Assembly (NCBI RefSeq): GCF_013623775.1
Contig: NZ_JABFAM010000007.1
Location: 124,001 to 188,000 of the forward strand
Source: Rufibacter sp. XAAS-G3-1
GTDB lineage: Bacteria > Bacteroidota > Bacteroidia > Cytophagales > Hymenobacteraceae
Direction: 5' to 3'
Length of the DNA: 64,000 bases
The position numbers were made by a program, and so were the translations under genes. This document shows positions 50,301 through 61,196 of this stretch, one piece after another (positions within the stretch are counted from its first letter, which is position 1; each line of letters starts with the position of its first letter). The notes beneath the pieces were generated by a model. It was not told the DNA's origin and searched no databases. It was given only the letters and a program-made list of their open reading frames with translations.

Positions 50301-51284
50301 TCACGGCAGCAAGCCGAACAACTCTGCGGCGGCGGCGAAGGGAGATTTCTGCCCCTGCGTGACTTGCCCCGAAATGGTTTCCCATTGCGCTTGCACGGCC
50401 GGATGCTGGTAGAAGCGTTCTTCCAGTTGCTGCCGGATGCTGTGCCGCAGCCAATGCAGGTGCTGTTCTTGCCGTCGTTGATGGAAATAGCCGTTTTGTT
50501 GGGTTAACTGTACATACTCGGTTATAGACTCCCAGATGGGAGCCAAACCGGTTTTCTCGTTCGCGGAACAGACTGATACCCGTGGGCTCCACGTAGAGGC
50601 TCCCAACGAGAAGAGGTGCAGCGCGCCCTGGTACTCGGCTTGGGCACTGCTGGCAGGGTGGAGGTTCGCCCCGTCGGCTTTGGTGATGGCAATGGCATCG
50701 GCCATTTCCATGATGCCTTTCTTAATGCCTTGTAGTTCATCGCCGGCCCCGGCCAACATCAAAAGCAGGAAGAAATCTACCATCTCGTGCACCGCCGTCT
50801 CAGATTGCCCAACCCCCACGGTTTCCACAAAAATCACGTCAAAACCAGCCGCCTCGCATAGCAAGATGCTCTCACGGGTACTGCGGGCCACCCCGCCCAG
50901 GGTTTTGCCTGCCGGCGAAGGGCGGATATACGCGTTGGGGTCGGCAGCCAGTGTCTCCATGCGGGTTTTGTCGCCTAAAATGCTGCCACCGGTGCGTTGG
51001 CTGGTAGGGTCAATGGCCAGCACCGCCAGCTTCTTGCCGTGCTGTTCCAGCAGGTAATTCCCGAAAGCCTCTATAAACGTACTTTTCCCTACCCCCGGCA
51101 CTCCCGTAATACCCACCCGCACCGATTTTCCCGCGTGGGGCAACACCTGTTCCATGACCGCGTGGGCCAGGGCTTGGTCAGAAGGCAGGGTGCTTTCTAC
51201 TAACGTAATGGCGCGGCTCAGGAGCACCCGGTTCCCGGATAGAACTCCGGCAGCGTAGGCATCTGGGGTAAATCGTTTCGGCAC
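50301..51284 (-). CDS. meaB: Methylmalonyl-CoA mutase-associated GTPase MeaB
   Basis: MeaB is a G3E-type GTPase that protects and reloads cobalamin on methylmalonyl-CoA mutase. The protein has Walker A GVPGVGKST, and IDPTSQRTGGSILGDKTRM. SPAGKTLGGVARSTRESILLCEAAGFDVIFVETVGVGQSE (switch regions, G3) and ITKADG (G4) follow, with a C-terminal dimerisation arm. The start is taken as GTG at 51284 (MPKRFTPDAYAAGVLSGNRVLLSRAITL), giving 327 residues. Starting at 51374 would make the R4 palindrome at 51286-51323 coding. The mutase genes lie 5-10 kb away on the same strand. Confidence 0.92.
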   Translation of the reverse strand: MPKRFTPDAYAAGVLSGNRVLLSRAITLVESTLPSDQALAHAVMEQVLPHAGKSVRVGITGVPGVGKSTFIEAFGNYLLEQHGKKLAVLAIDPTSQRTGGSILGDKTRMETLAADPNAYIRPSPAGKTLGGVARSTRESILLCEAAGFDVIFVETVGVGQSETAVHEMVDFFLLLMLAGAGDELQGIKKGIMEMADAIAITKADGANLHPASSAQAEYQGALHLFSLGASTWSPRVSVCSANEKTGLAPIWESITEYVQLTQQNGYFHQRRQEQHLHWLRHSIRQQLEERFYQHPAVQAQWETISGQVTQGQKSPFAAAAELFGLLP

Positions 51285-51285
51285 T

Positions 51286-51323
51286 CGTTTTGGGGCTGTT
51301 TTCAGAAAAGTACGCGAAAAATA
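51286..51323. repeat. R4 palindrome abutting the meaB start
   Basis: CGTTTTGGGGCTGTTTTC and GAAAAGTACGCGAAAAATAG are imperfect arms directly next to the GTG start of meaB, so it lies in the 5' leader. Confidence 0.55.
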
Positions 51324-51623
51324 GGAATTCGTGCTGCCTTCTGGTGGAGAATCTGGAAAGAACAGACCGGGCAAGCAGTTCGTCCCCCTTTAATGATCCT
51401 ACCCATAAGTCCAACATGTTGAAGATCGGTATCTGATCATCCCCCTTTGAAGGGGGTAGGGGGATGACTACTCGTGCAGATCATGGCATTCCCGAGTTTG
51501 GTAGGGGCAATCCCTTGTGGTTGCCCTTGTTGAGAAACGCAGTAAATGTAAAAGTCTGCCGCTCTGTAGCAAGAGATTAACGGTTCTTCACACGGCTTTG
51601 TCATCCCCCTATACCCTTCAAAG

Positions 51624-51974
51624 CTCATCTTGTAGGAAAAAAGCGGCTGATCGTTTTCCTTGGCTTGTCCCCTGACAAGCCAAAGTAGGTGAGGGACAGC
51701 TTGAACCGCTTTTCTCCCGTCCTGTCGGGGGACAGGCCAAGGAAGCGGGTTGGTGCGTTTTAGGTTCGTTTTCCGCAAAACAGGCCCAAAACACCATCCC
51801 CGCTCTTCCCGCTCTTTCGGAGTTCCACTTTGGCGGAAGCACTCGGTCGGGGAGTTACACCCCCCTTCTTTTGCCCGTGGCCCCCGGCGGAGTGGAACTC
51901 CGCAGCAGGCAGGTTCGGGAGTGGAACTCCCGAACAGCAAAAACAACAAAGAAAGAAATTTTCCCTACAAGATG
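51624..51974. repeat. R3 element, copy 4 (expanded)
   Basis: The ends are CTCATCTTGTAGGAAAAA and TTTTCCCTACAAGATG, framed by CCCTTCAAAG and CTTCAAAGGG. The interior contains an extra inverted module (51651-51750: CCTTGGCTTGTCCCCTGACA and GGGGACAGGCCAAGG), an R4 copy at 51756-51792, and the usual GGAGTTCCACTT and CGGGAGTGGAACTCCCG palindromes. It is nested, as if other repeats had inserted into it. It lies immediately downstream of a shortened gene (52057). Confidence 0.72.
51756..51792. repeat. R4 palindrome nested in R3 copy 4
   Basis: CGTTTTAGGTTCGTTTTC and CAAAACAGGCCCAAAAC are the arms. It is the only R4 copy found inside another repeat. Confidence 0.6.
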
Positions 51975-52023
51975 TGCCTTCAAAGGGAGACTTATCAGAT
52001 ATCGGTTCCAAAATTAGAAAGTC

Positions 52024-53226
<1,203 letters not shown>

Positions 53227-53316
53227 CTAGCAAACGTTTAAGATGCTGGAAGATTTCAAAGACTGCGCCAGATATTTTTATCTGCTTGCCAGTGAAGTGT
53301 TTTAAGCGTGAGGAGG

Positions 53317-53496
53317 CTACTCTTGCTCAGGAACCGAAAAGCTTAAAGAGGGGGGCACCAAGGTTGAGTCCTGGGCCAGGGCCTGAAATTGGGGAGGGTA
53401 GAAAGCCAACTCAGGGGAACTGCTTTCATCAGACACATGCGTAACACAGCTCAAGAAGAGCATCCCGGTTAAGAAAATTGCCACCAGCTTTTTCAT
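53317..53496 (-). CDS. Small lipoprotein (59 aa)
   Basis: This short gene encodes MKKLVAIFLTGMLFLSCVTH followed by a ~40-residue Pro/Ser-rich tail ending SFSVPEQE. The N terminus is a lipoprotein signal with lipobox LFLSC (Cys17), so the mature peptide would be ~43 residues attached to a membrane. A GGAAAGGATGTGA stretch upstream could serve as ribosome-binding site. No family was recognised. It is 90 bases upstream of the propeller gene on the same strand, possibly cotranscribed. Confidence 0.6.
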   Translation of the reverse strand: MKKLVAIFLTGMLFLSCVTHVSDESSSPELAFYPPQFQALAQDSTLVPPSLSFSVPEQE

Positions 53497-53780
53497 ACAT
53501 TCACATCCTTTCCATTGGTTGTACTAAAATCCCCTACTTTATAGATAATAAAAAGGAAGCATTTCTGTTTTCTGTAACTTGTACTTATTTATAATATATG
53601 TAACAATAGAAAGGTAAGTGTTGTAAAAAGAACTGGATGCCGTGATTCTGTGAAAAATAGCTTGTCTGAAGGGGTGAGTAGTAACATGAAATCAGCCTCT
53701 TGTATGGCTATATAGGAGAGTAGTAATGCTAAATAAATGAGAACTGGCGGTATCTCTACGTTTGACGTTAGGGCTAAAAC

Positions 53781-53814
53781 AAAAAAGCGGCCCCGGTAAA
53801 GGGGCCGCTTTTTT
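53781..53814 (-). terminator. Terminator of the metalloprotease gene
   Basis: AAAAAAGCGGCCCC and GGGGCCGCTTTTTT are 14-base perfect arms with a 6-base loop, 22 bases past the stop on the - strand. Confidence 0.9.
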
Positions 53815-53835
53815 GCGTTTGATACCTCAGGAAGA

Positions 53836-56403
53836 TTAACTTCTTGGGTCTAGGGCTGCGGTGATACGGTCAGAAAGATCCAGCAAGTGGTAGTTGCTCA
53901 GAGAATCTGACTGGTTTGCCGCCGATGCCTTGATCATGTTGCTGATGTTTCTTAGTTCTGCTTTGGCTACGGAAATAACATCGCTCTGCTGAATGTCCAT
54001 GATGGGGGCAGATGGTCTTCTGCTCGCCGTTGCCTGGGTAGACGCCGGAGCCGGAGCAGGTTTCACCAGGTCAATCAACTGCTCAACGTAGATCTTCTGC
54101 AGGTTACGGCGGTACACATCAATGGCCTTTTTGCTTTTCACTTCCTTGAAAATGGAGCCGTTCAGGTCTTCAAAGAAATCGGTCACCTTGTAGGCTTTAT
54201 TGCCGTCCATGGCTTCGGCGGCAATCAGTTTGGTCAGGGTTGCGTTGCTGATAAGGCGGTTTAAAACGCTCTGCTGGCTTCTGGAGACCACAATCATAGG
54301 GTTGGTGCCAATGTTGTTGAGTACGTCTGGTGCCAATAGCCAGGTAGGCGTGGTGAACAACTGCTCATCCAGAAATTCAAGGGCTTCTTTCTGCGTAGAG
54401 GCCGGGGTGCGCTCATATACCACGCCTTCCATCTCCACCGTTTTCGGGTTTTCGTAAATACCGCCAATGTTCTTGGCTACATGGCCCATGTACCGGTTGT
54501 ACTGGGTGGTAAGCTGGCCGTACATGGTCTCCAGGTTCTCATAGCCCTCGTTTTCTTCCTTCGTCCACTCAGGGAGCTTGGCTAGAATACGCTTCAGGTT
54601 TTTGATGCCGTATTCACTGGCCTTCATGGCGTTGTCGCCCAAGTCTTCGTTCTGGGAGTGCGGATCATCTGGATTGGTCTCCGTCCCGAACCAGTTGCGG
54701 CGGTTTTTGAGGGCCTGCATGGTCATCTTGTTCAGGATGGGAAGCTCGTCAGTGGCACTTTTGGCGGTAGGCAACAGTTTGTAGCCCCACTCAATGGCCC
54801 ACAGGTCATAGTCGCCAATTCTGGGGTAGATGCCTTTAGACGTGATGTTATCCTCAGGCTGCGCTACGTAGTTGAAGCGGGCGTAGTCCATGATAGACGG
54901 GGTGTGGCCGTTGGCTTCCACCCATTTCTTGTCGCGCAGTTTCTCTACCGGCACCGTAGAGCTGGAACCGTAGTTGTGGCGCAAGCCCAGGGTGTGCCCT
55001 ACTTCATGCGAAGACACAAAGCGGATCAAATCGCCCATCAGTTCATCAGAGAACTCCATTTTGCGGGCGCGGGGGTCAATGGCCGAGGCTTGGATCATGT
55101 ACCAGTCGTGCACCAGTTTCATGACGTTGTGGTACCAATTGATGTGGCTTTCCATGATCTCGCCGCTGCGCGGATCTGAGATGCTGGGGCCGCTGGCGTT
55201 GGCAATCTCAGAAGGCTTGTACACAATGGCGCTGTGGCGGGCATCGTCCAGGCTCCAGTTCGGGTTTTCTTTGGCGGTAGGGGCCATTTTCCCGATCACG
55301 GCATTCTTGAAACCGGCTTTCTCAAACGCTTTTTGCCAGTCGTTCACGCCGGCAATAAGGTAGGGTACCCATTTCTTCGGCGTAGCCGGGTCAATGTAGA
55401 AAACGATTGGTTTCTGGGGCTCTACCAGTTCGCCGCGGTTGTACTTGGCTACGTCCTCTGGTTTGGGCTCCAGTCTCCAGCGTTTCACCATCTGGATTTC
55501 CTTTACTCCCTGCGGATTGGCGTCAAAGTCTGTATACCCCACGGTGAAGTACCCTACGCGCGGGTCAAAGTAGCGGGGTTGCATGGGTTTCTTGGGCAGC
55601 ACCACCATAGACGTGTTCACTTCAATGGTAGAGGAACCGTTCAACGCCGAGGAACCACCTGCGCCGCCCGAGGGGGCTGCGCCAAAGCCAGTGGTAGGAG
55701 GGGTGAGCACGTACGTTTTCACGGTGGTTACTTCCACGTTGGAAGGGAAGCTGCGCACGTTCTGGATATAGCTGCGGTCTGGGATAAAATTACCCAACCG
55801 TATACGGGACTTAGCACCCGCCGAGCTAAAGGAGAAGATTTCGTTTTCGCCTTTGATGTAGTCTGTGATGTCAATCACGCTGCCTTTGTTGCCCGGGCTG
55901 TACGCGGCCACGTTGAAGGCGGCTACAATGGCCTGCACATTGGAACGCTGCACACTCTGGTACATGGACTTGGTGCTGTCTGGGCTGTAGGTGGCATAAG
56001 AGATCTTCCGCATGAAAATACGGTCATCTGGGCCTTTCTCAAACATGATCACCGAGGAACCTATCTGATCCCCGGCGTAACCTGCCGCAGAACGCACTTC
56101 GGCCCCGGCTTTGGAGATCCGGTTCACCACCAGCAATTCACGACCCAGCACCGAGTCGGCCAACTCAAAGAAGTACTTGTCTTCTACTTTGTGGACTTTG
56201 AAAAAACCGGATTTGGAAACGGCTTTGTCTGTGATAACCTCTTTGTAAGGCTTGGGTTTCGCGCTTCGGGCGGCATTCCCGGCCATGCCAGCAGCCCCGG
56301 CTACCCGACGGGTAGAATCGGCGGGTTGGGTAGGGCGCGTCTGGGACACGGCTACTCCGGCAAAGGAGGAAACCAGCCCCAGCGTCAATAAGAATTTCTT
56401 CAT
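53836..56403 (-). CDS. Secreted zinc-dependent metalloprotease (DUF5117/DUF4953 type)
   Basis: The 855-residue protein has a signal peptide (MKKFLLTLGLVSSFAGVAVSQ) and a N-terminal DUF5117-like region (~50-300: KVEDKYFFELADSVLGRELLVVNRISKAG). The catalytic domain has the metzincin motif HEVGHTLGLRHN (H466, E467, H470, H476). A helical C-terminal domain (~560-850, DUF4953-like) follows. No T9SS sorting domain is visible, so it is probably periplasmic or surface-associated. Its substrate is unknown. A strong terminator follows, and a 210-base spacer with an R4 copy precedes it. Confidence 0.9.
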   Translation of the reverse strand: MKKFLLTLGLVSSFAGVAVSQTRPTQPADSTRRVAGAAGMAGNAARSAKPKPYKEVITDKAVSKSGFFKVHKVEDKYFFELADSVLGRELLVVNRISKAGAEVRSAAGYAGDQIGSSVIMFEKGPDDRIFMRKISYATYSPDSTKSMYQSVQRSNVQAIVAAFNVAAYSPGNKGSVIDITDYIKGENEIFSFSSAGAKSRIRLGNFIPDRSYIQNVRSFPSNVEVTTVKTYVLTPPTTGFGAAPSGGAGGSSALNGSSTIEVNTSMVVLPKKPMQPRYFDPRVGYFTVGYTDFDANPQGVKEIQMVKRWRLEPKPEDVAKYNRGELVEPQKPIVFYIDPATPKKWVPYLIAGVNDWQKAFEKAGFKNAVIGKMAPTAKENPNWSLDDARHSAIVYKPSEIANASGPSISDPRSGEIMESHINWYHNVMKLVHDWYMIQASAIDPRARKMEFSDELMGDLIRFVSSHEVGHTLGLRHNYGSSSTVPVEKLRDKKWVEANGHTPSIMDYARFNYVAQPEDNITSKGIYPRIGDYDLWAIEWGYKLLPTAKSATDELPILNKMTMQALKNRRNWFGTETNPDDPHSQNEDLGDNAMKASEYGIKNLKRILAKLPEWTKEENEGYENLETMYGQLTTQYNRYMGHVAKNIGGIYENPKTVEMEGVVYERTPASTQKEALEFLDEQLFTTPTWLLAPDVLNNIGTNPMIVVSRSQQSVLNRLISNATLTKLIAAEAMDGNKAYKVTDFFEDLNGSIFKEVKSKKAIDVYRRNLQKIYVEQLIDLVKPAPAPASTQATASRRPSAPIMDIQQSDVISVAKAELRNISNMIKASAANQSDSLSNYHLLDLSDRITAALDPRS

Positions 56404-56521
56404 AAAGGTGTAAGCTTGCTTGTTATAAGGGTTTAGATGGTGTGTTGTGCACCTGCCTTAGATAGGCCTAAAGCCGAAAGGTTTAATGGGGTATGGAGAA
56501 AGGTGAGAAATTTTGCAGTAG

Positions 56522-56560
56522 CGTTTTAGGGTTGTTTTTAGGAAAAGAGGAAGGAAACAG
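56522..56560. repeat. R4 palindrome between mutB and the metalloprotease
   Basis: CGTTTTAGGGTTGTTTTTAG then AAAAGAGGAAGGAAACAG is a diverged copy. Confidence 0.45.
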
Positions 56561-56573
56561 GCTTTTACCGGCA

Positions 56574-56615
56574 TTTTCCCCTGGCACGAGTCTCCAGACT
56601 CGCGCCAGGGGAAAA
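56574..56615 (-). terminator. Hairpin after the mutase large-subunit gene
   Basis: TTTTCCCCTGGC and GCCAGGGGAAAA enclose CGAGTCT-CC-AGACTCG, giving a nearly continuous 20-base stem with one mismatch. It ends two bases from the stop codon. The inner part is the GAGTCTCCAGACTC motif of the 17.6, 27.7 and 46.4 kb hairpins. Confidence 0.72.
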
Positions 56616-56617
56616 AA

Positions 56618-58750
56618 TTACCCCTTCAGCAACTTCTCCAATATCTCCTGCGCGGCCACGCTGATCACCGTTCCTGGGCCAAACACGCCTGCCACCCCGG
56701 CATCATACAGGAATTGGTAATCCTGGGCGGGAATCACGCCTCCGGCAATAACCATGATGTCCTCGCGGCCCAGCTTTTTTAACTCGGCAATCAACTGCGG
56801 GATCAAGGTTTTATGACCGGCGGCCAGGCTGCTCACGCCTACCACGTGCACGTCGTTTTCGGCGGCCTGTAGGGCTACTTCTTCCGGGGTTTGGAAGAGC
56901 GGGCCCAGATCTACGTCAAACCCGAGGTCAGCGAAAGAGGTGGCAATGACTTTGGAGCCGCGGTCGTGGCCGTCCTGGCCCATTTTGGCCACCATGATTC
57001 TGGGTCGGCGGCCTTCCTGTTGAGCAAATTGATCGGCCAGCGCCTGGGCTTTGCCGAAGTTCTCGTCGTCTGATATTTCTGAACTGTACACGCCGGATAT
57101 GGATCTGATGGTGGCCCTATGACGGCCGAATACTTTTTCCAAGGCATAGGAAATCTCGCCCAAGCTACAGCGCACGCGGGCGGCGTTCACCGCCAGCTCC
57201 AGCAAATTGCCTTCGCCGGTCTCAGCGGCATTGGTCAGCGCATCCATGGCGGCGAACACAGCGTTTTCGTCCCGGTTTTCGCGAAGTTGGGCCAAACGTG
57301 TTAGCTGAGATTCACGTACGGCCGTGTTGTCAATGTCCAGAATCTCCAGCTTCTCCTCCGTTTCTGGCCGGAATTTGTTTACGCCCACAATCACGTCTTT
57401 GCCTGCGTCAATACGCGCTTGTTTGCGGGCCGCGGCCTCCTCAATGCGCATCTTGGGCAGACCGGTTTCAATAGCCTTCGCCATGCCGCCCAACCGTTCC
57501 ACTTCTTGAATCAAGTCCCAGGCGCGGTGCGCGAGTTGGTGGGTGAGGGCCTCCACGTAATACGAGCCTCCCCAGGGGTCTACGGTTTTGGTGATGTGCG
57601 TTTCCTGTTGCAGGTAAATCTGGGTATTGCGGGCAATACGCGCCGAAAAATCGGTGGGCAAGGCGATGGCCTCGTCTAAGGCGTTGGTATGCAGGCTTTG
57701 GGTTCCGCCCAAGGCGGCGGCCAGGGCCTCTACGGTGGTGCGGGCCACGTTGTTGAAGGGATCTTGCTCGGTTAAGCTCCAGCCACTGGTTTGACAGTGC
57801 GTGCGCAGGGCCAGAGATTTGTCGCTCTTGGGGTTGAACTGTTTGATGAGCTTGGCCCACAGCATGCGGGCGGCGCGCATCTTGGCGATCTCCATGAAGT
57901 GGTTCATGCCAATGGCCCAGAAAAACGACAAACGCGGCGCGAAGGTGTCAATGTCCATGCCCGCGGCTAGACCGGTACGCACGTATTCCAGACCATCGGC
58001 CAGGGTGTAGGCCAGTTCCAGATCGGCCGTGGCCCCGGCTTCCTGCATGTGGTAGCCACTGATGGAGATGGAGTTGAACTTGGGCATGTGCCGGGAGGTG
58101 TACGCGAAGATATCCGCGATGATCTTCATGCTGGGCTCCGGCGGATAAATGTAGGTGTTGCGCACCATAAACTCTTTGAGGATATCATTCTGGATGGTGC
58201 CGCTCAGTTGCTCTGGTTTCACGCCCTGCTCTTCGGCGGCCACAATGTAGAAGGCCAGAATGGGCAGCACCGCGCCGTTCATGGTCATGGACACGCTCAT
58301 CTGGTCCAGCGGAATCTGGTCGAACAGAATCTTCATGTCCAGGATGGAGTCAATGGCTACGCCCGCCTTGCCCACATCGCCCACTACGCGCGGGTGGTCA
58401 GAGTCATAGCCCCGGTGCGTGGCCAAGTCAAACGCCACCGACAGCCCTTTTTGCCCAGCTTCCAGGTTTCGGCGGTAAAACGCGTTGGATTCCTCGGCGG
58501 TGCTGAAGCCCGCGTACTGCCTGATCGTCCACGGGTTCTTTACGTACATGGTGCTGTACGGGCCGCGCAGGAACGGCGGCAGTCCGGCGGCAAAGTCCAG
58601 GTGCTCAAAGCCAGCCGTGTCTTCTTTGGTATAGAAGTTCTGCAGGGGCAATCGCTCCGCTGTTTTCCAGGTCTTGGGTGCTATTTTGGGCTGTTTTTCA
58701 GGAATTGAGCCCTGAAACGTGAATGGTATCTTGGTGAAATCTGGTTTCAT
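56618..58750 (-). CDS. Methylmalonyl-CoA mutase, large (B12-binding) subunit
   Basis: With adenosylcobalamin this enzyme interconverts succinyl-CoA and methylmalonyl-CoA. The 710-residue protein has the TIM-barrel core ([81 protein letters not shown]). The C-terminal B12 domain has the DxHxxG motif in [18 protein letters not shown] (~590). Residues ~10-26 ([16 protein letters not shown]) are encoded by an R4 palindrome. The ATG at 58750 is preferred to 58783. It pairs with the small subunit at 59244. Confidence 0.95.
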   Translation of the reverse strand: MKPDFTKIPFTFQGSIPEKQPKIAPKTWKTAERLPLQNFYTKEDTAGFEHLDFAAGLPPFLRGPYSTMYVKNPWTIRQYAGFSTAEESNAFYRRNLEAGQKGLSVAFDLATHRGYDSDHPRVVGDVGKAGVAIDSILDMKILFDQIPLDQMSVSMTMNGAVLPILAFYIVAAEEQGVKPEQLSGTIQNDILKEFMVRNTYIYPPEPSMKIIADIFAYTSRHMPKFNSISISGYHMQEAGATADLELAYTLADGLEYVRTGLAAGMDIDTFAPRLSFFWAIGMNHFMEIAKMRAARMLWAKLIKQFNPKSDKSLALRTHCQTSGWSLTEQDPFNNVARTTVEALAAALGGTQSLHTNALDEAIALPTDFSARIARNTQIYLQQETHITKTVDPWGGSYYVEALTHQLAHRAWDLIQEVERLGGMAKAIETGLPKMRIEEAAARKQARIDAGKDVIVGVNKFRPETEEKLEILDIDNTAVRESQLTRLAQLRENRDENAVFAAMDALTNAAETGEGNLLELAVNAARVRCSLGEISYALEKVFGRHRATIRSISGVYSSEISDDENFGKAQALADQFAQQEGRRPRIMVAKMGQDGHDRGSKVIATSFADLGFDVDLGPLFQTPEEVALQAAENDVHVVGVSSLAAGHKTLIPQLIAELKKLGREDIMVIAGGVIPAQDYQFLYDAGVAGVFGPGTVISVAAQEILEKLLKG
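58681..58719. repeat. R4 palindrome inside the mutase large-subunit coding sequence
   Basis: CTATTTTGGGCTGTTTTTC and GAGCCCTGAAACG are the arms. Read on the - strand it is in frame and encodes about 13 residues ([13 protein letters not shown]) near the N terminus, in a segment expected to be variable. Confidence 0.65.
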
Positions 58751-59201
58751 AGTTTGTATCAAGTAGCAGGTATCATGTAACAAGATTTCCTGCGGATGTT
58801 ATCATATCTAAAAAGCTCCTTCTGCCTCATGTTGTCATCCTGAAAGGATCTTGGGGGAAAGCTGTCATTGGTTAGTTAAGTGTGAAGGCTCATCTTGAGT
58901 TTGCCTTATTGCTTTTGTGTGGTTGTCAACAGGTTTCAAAGCCCATTGGCCACCCCGGTATATAGAAGCCTCTTACGCTGTTTCATCGCTTCTGCCTGTT
59001 TAGTTCGCTTCCAGGATGACAACATGGGGCAGAGAAGTCTCGTCAGGAGCCTGTCGCCGCTATCGGCAATGGTAATTTCCCTCTGTCATTGCGCACCCTA
59101 AAGCAAGGCTTGTGCCCCTAAGAGCCAGAACTTCTTACAATAGACTCCGGACTCAATATCTTAACTAAGTACTCTAAACTCTAAACTCAGGACTCAGGAC
59201 T
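58751..59201. other. Mutase inter-subunit spacer (no gene seen)
   Basis: This ~450-base stretch separates the two mutase genes. It holds an inverted pair CATGTTGTCATCCTG (58828-58842) and CAGGATGACAACATG (59012-59026) about 170 bases apart, and ACTCAGGACTCAGGACTC-type short repeats at 59185-59202. No ORF with family-like sequence was seen. Confidence 0.6.
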
Positions 59202-59272
59202 CCCGGATTCAGGAAAGATTAGGCACTTGATGCGCAGCGCGCATCAAGCGCCTAATCTTTCCTGAATCCGGG
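59202..59272. repeat. 71-bp near-perfect palindrome overlapping the mutase small-subunit 3' end
   Basis: The 34-base arms (59202-59235 and 59239-59272) differ at one position and enclose a 3-base loop. The right arm contains the last ten codons and stop of the small-subunit gene, and the left arm is an inverted copy of them. It lacks a T tract but would make a very stable transcript end. Confidence 0.88.
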
Positions 59273-61079
59273 TAATGATCTCTTTGGTGTCACAGCCCTG
59301 GAACAGGAATTCGTCAAAGCCGTGGTTGCGGAGCTCGTCTTTCAGGTGCATGGGGTCATCGGCTAAGATCAAGGCCGGGCCTTGGCGGTGCTGGGCGCGC
59401 ATGCCTTTGGCGAAGGTCTCAGCAAATTCCTGGAACTGCTGGTGTGGGGCTGCCATCACAATCACCTGCACATCCAGGTTTTTCACCCCGTTTAGGGCAT
59501 CTGAAACATCGTCGAACTTGAGTACCTGGGTGGTGAAACCGGAACAGGTGAAGAACTCGCGGGCGAAGGAAGCATGAATGTGTTCCTGCAGCGCAGTGCC
59601 CATGTGCACCACCAACGCATGCGGGCGGCGTTTCTTCTTCCGGAAATGCAGTTCAGTGGCCAGGCGCATCACTTCATACGAGTACGCGGCGCGGGTATTG
59701 TCATACTGCCGGCTCTGGATGAGCTTCTCGGGGTCATAGTCGTGCTGCTCGCTGGGGTTGGGGAACTTGTTGGTGCCCACCAGCACCTCTTTGCCGCTGG
59801 CAATGTCTTTGAACTTCTGGTTGCTGGCTTCCTTGATCATGCCCTGAATGAAGCCCGCGTTGGAAGCCGGAATAAACCCGCCCTGCGCTTCTATCTCCTG
59901 GAACAGCGCCCAAGCCTTTACCGCCATCTGCCGGGTGAGGTACTCCAGATAATAAGAGCCCGCCGCGGGGTCAATCGCCTGATCTAAATAGGCCTCTTCC
60001 TTCAGCAGGATGGGGATGTTCCGGGCTATGCGCTCACTGAACGCATTGGCCTCGCGGAAGGTGCTGTCAAACGGTTCTACTTCCACTGAGTTTACGCCCC
60101 CCATAATGGCACTCATCATCTCGGTGGTGTGGCGCAGCAGGTTGGTATGCGGGTCTAGCGTGGTCTGGTGCCAACGCGAGGTAGAAGCATGGATGCGCAA
60201 GGCACTGGCGGTCTCCACCGGTACCCCAAACGCCTCCACTACTTTGGCCCAGAGCAACCGGGCCGCCCTGAACTTGGCTATCTCAAAGAAGTAATTGGTG
60301 CCGGCGGTAAGGTGAAACTGCATGTTCCGGAAAATACTCTCGGCCGACAGGCCTTCCTGCGTAAGGCTGTTGGTGTAGCAGACGGCAATGGCCAGCGTGA
60401 TGCCCAGCTCCTGTACCAGCGTGGCGCCTTTGTTGCTGAAATGCGAGCCGTTGATGGTGAGGGCGTAGAAGTTGGGGGCGTCCAGCGTCTGTTCCAGCAA
60501 GTGTAGGGCGTGCTCCACGTCCAGTTGCTTGTAGCTTTCAGACGACAGAATAGGGGAGCATTTCAGGAAACCATTCAGGCTGGTGACCGAAACTTTTTTA
60601 CGGTACAGGCCCGTGAACAGGTGGTGGAGAAAGTTGGCCGCTTCGGTAGAAACGGTGTAAGACACCGGTACCTTGGTCAAATCTATTTCCTGGATCAGGT
60701 AATCGGCATCAAAGTCATAGCCGTTCTCCATGATGAAATGGATGCCATCGGCGCCGCGCGTAAGGGCGTCCACGGCTTTGTCTACCGCCTCGCGGCCCTT
60801 GCCCGAAGAATAGATGGGTTGGACGTTCAGCCAGCTGTTCTTGTCGGTTTTGGCGGTGCGCAGGTACGGGAACTGCCCTGGCAAAGTGTGAAGGACACCG
60901 CTCTGCGGCACGTGGGTACTGCTATAAAAAGGGGCGACGGCAATACCCTCATAGCTCTGCCAGTGCAGGCCCGCGAAGTCGTCGCCTTTCAGGTCTTGTT
61001 TTATTTTGGCAATCCATTGCTCAGCCGTTACCGGCCCGAACCCGGGGAATAATGCCTCAGAGGAGGGAATGTCAGTCAT
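59244..61079 (-). CDS. Methylmalonyl-CoA mutase, small subunit
   Basis: The 611-residue protein is the non-catalytic partner in the heterodimeric mutase. The barrel part has HWQSYEGIAVAPFYSS, NGSHFSNKGATLVQELGITLAIAVCY, FEIAKFRAARLLWAKVVEAFG and ETASALRIHASTSRWHQTTLDPHTNLLRHTTEMMSAIMGGVNSVEVEPFD. The C-terminal flavodoxin-like domain (RPHALVVHMGTALQEHIHASFAREFF) has no DxHxxG motif, as expected for this subunit. It is the upstream gene of the pair on the - strand. Confidence 0.94.
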   Translation of the reverse strand: MTDIPSSEALFPGFGPVTAEQWIAKIKQDLKGDDFAGLHWQSYEGIAVAPFYSSTHVPQSGVLHTLPGQFPYLRTAKTDKNSWLNVQPIYSSGKGREAVDKAVDALTRGADGIHFIMENGYDFDADYLIQEIDLTKVPVSYTVSTEAANFLHHLFTGLYRKKVSVTSLNGFLKCSPILSSESYKQLDVEHALHLLEQTLDAPNFYALTINGSHFSNKGATLVQELGITLAIAVCYTNSLTQEGLSAESIFRNMQFHLTAGTNYFFEIAKFRAARLLWAKVVEAFGVPVETASALRIHASTSRWHQTTLDPHTNLLRHTTEMMSAIMGGVNSVEVEPFDSTFREANAFSERIARNIPILLKEEAYLDQAIDPAAGSYYLEYLTRQMAVKAWALFQEIEAQGGFIPASNAGFIQGMIKEASNQKFKDIASGKEVLVGTNKFPNPSEQHDYDPEKLIQSRQYDNTRAAYSYEVMRLATELHFRKKKRRPHALVVHMGTALQEHIHASFAREFFTCSGFTTQVLKFDDVSDALNGVKNLDVQVIVMAAPHQQFQEFAETFAKGMRAQHRQGPALILADDPMHLKDELRNHGFDEFLFQGCDTKEIITRIQERLGA

Positions 61080-61169
61080 AAAAAGAACAGGCGTATACGA
61101 TGGTAAAGATAACTTTTTGCCCGGACTGTTCTACGGCTGCCGCCGGAAATACGATGACCGTTTTACCCC

Positions 61170-61196
61170 TGGTTTTGCAAAAAAAGCCCGAAAGTA
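61170..61196. repeat. R4 palindrome, right-arm remnant
   Basis: GGTTTTGCAAAAAAAGCCCG then AAAGTAG resembles a decayed copy in the spacer upstream of the small-subunit gene. Confidence 0.35.
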
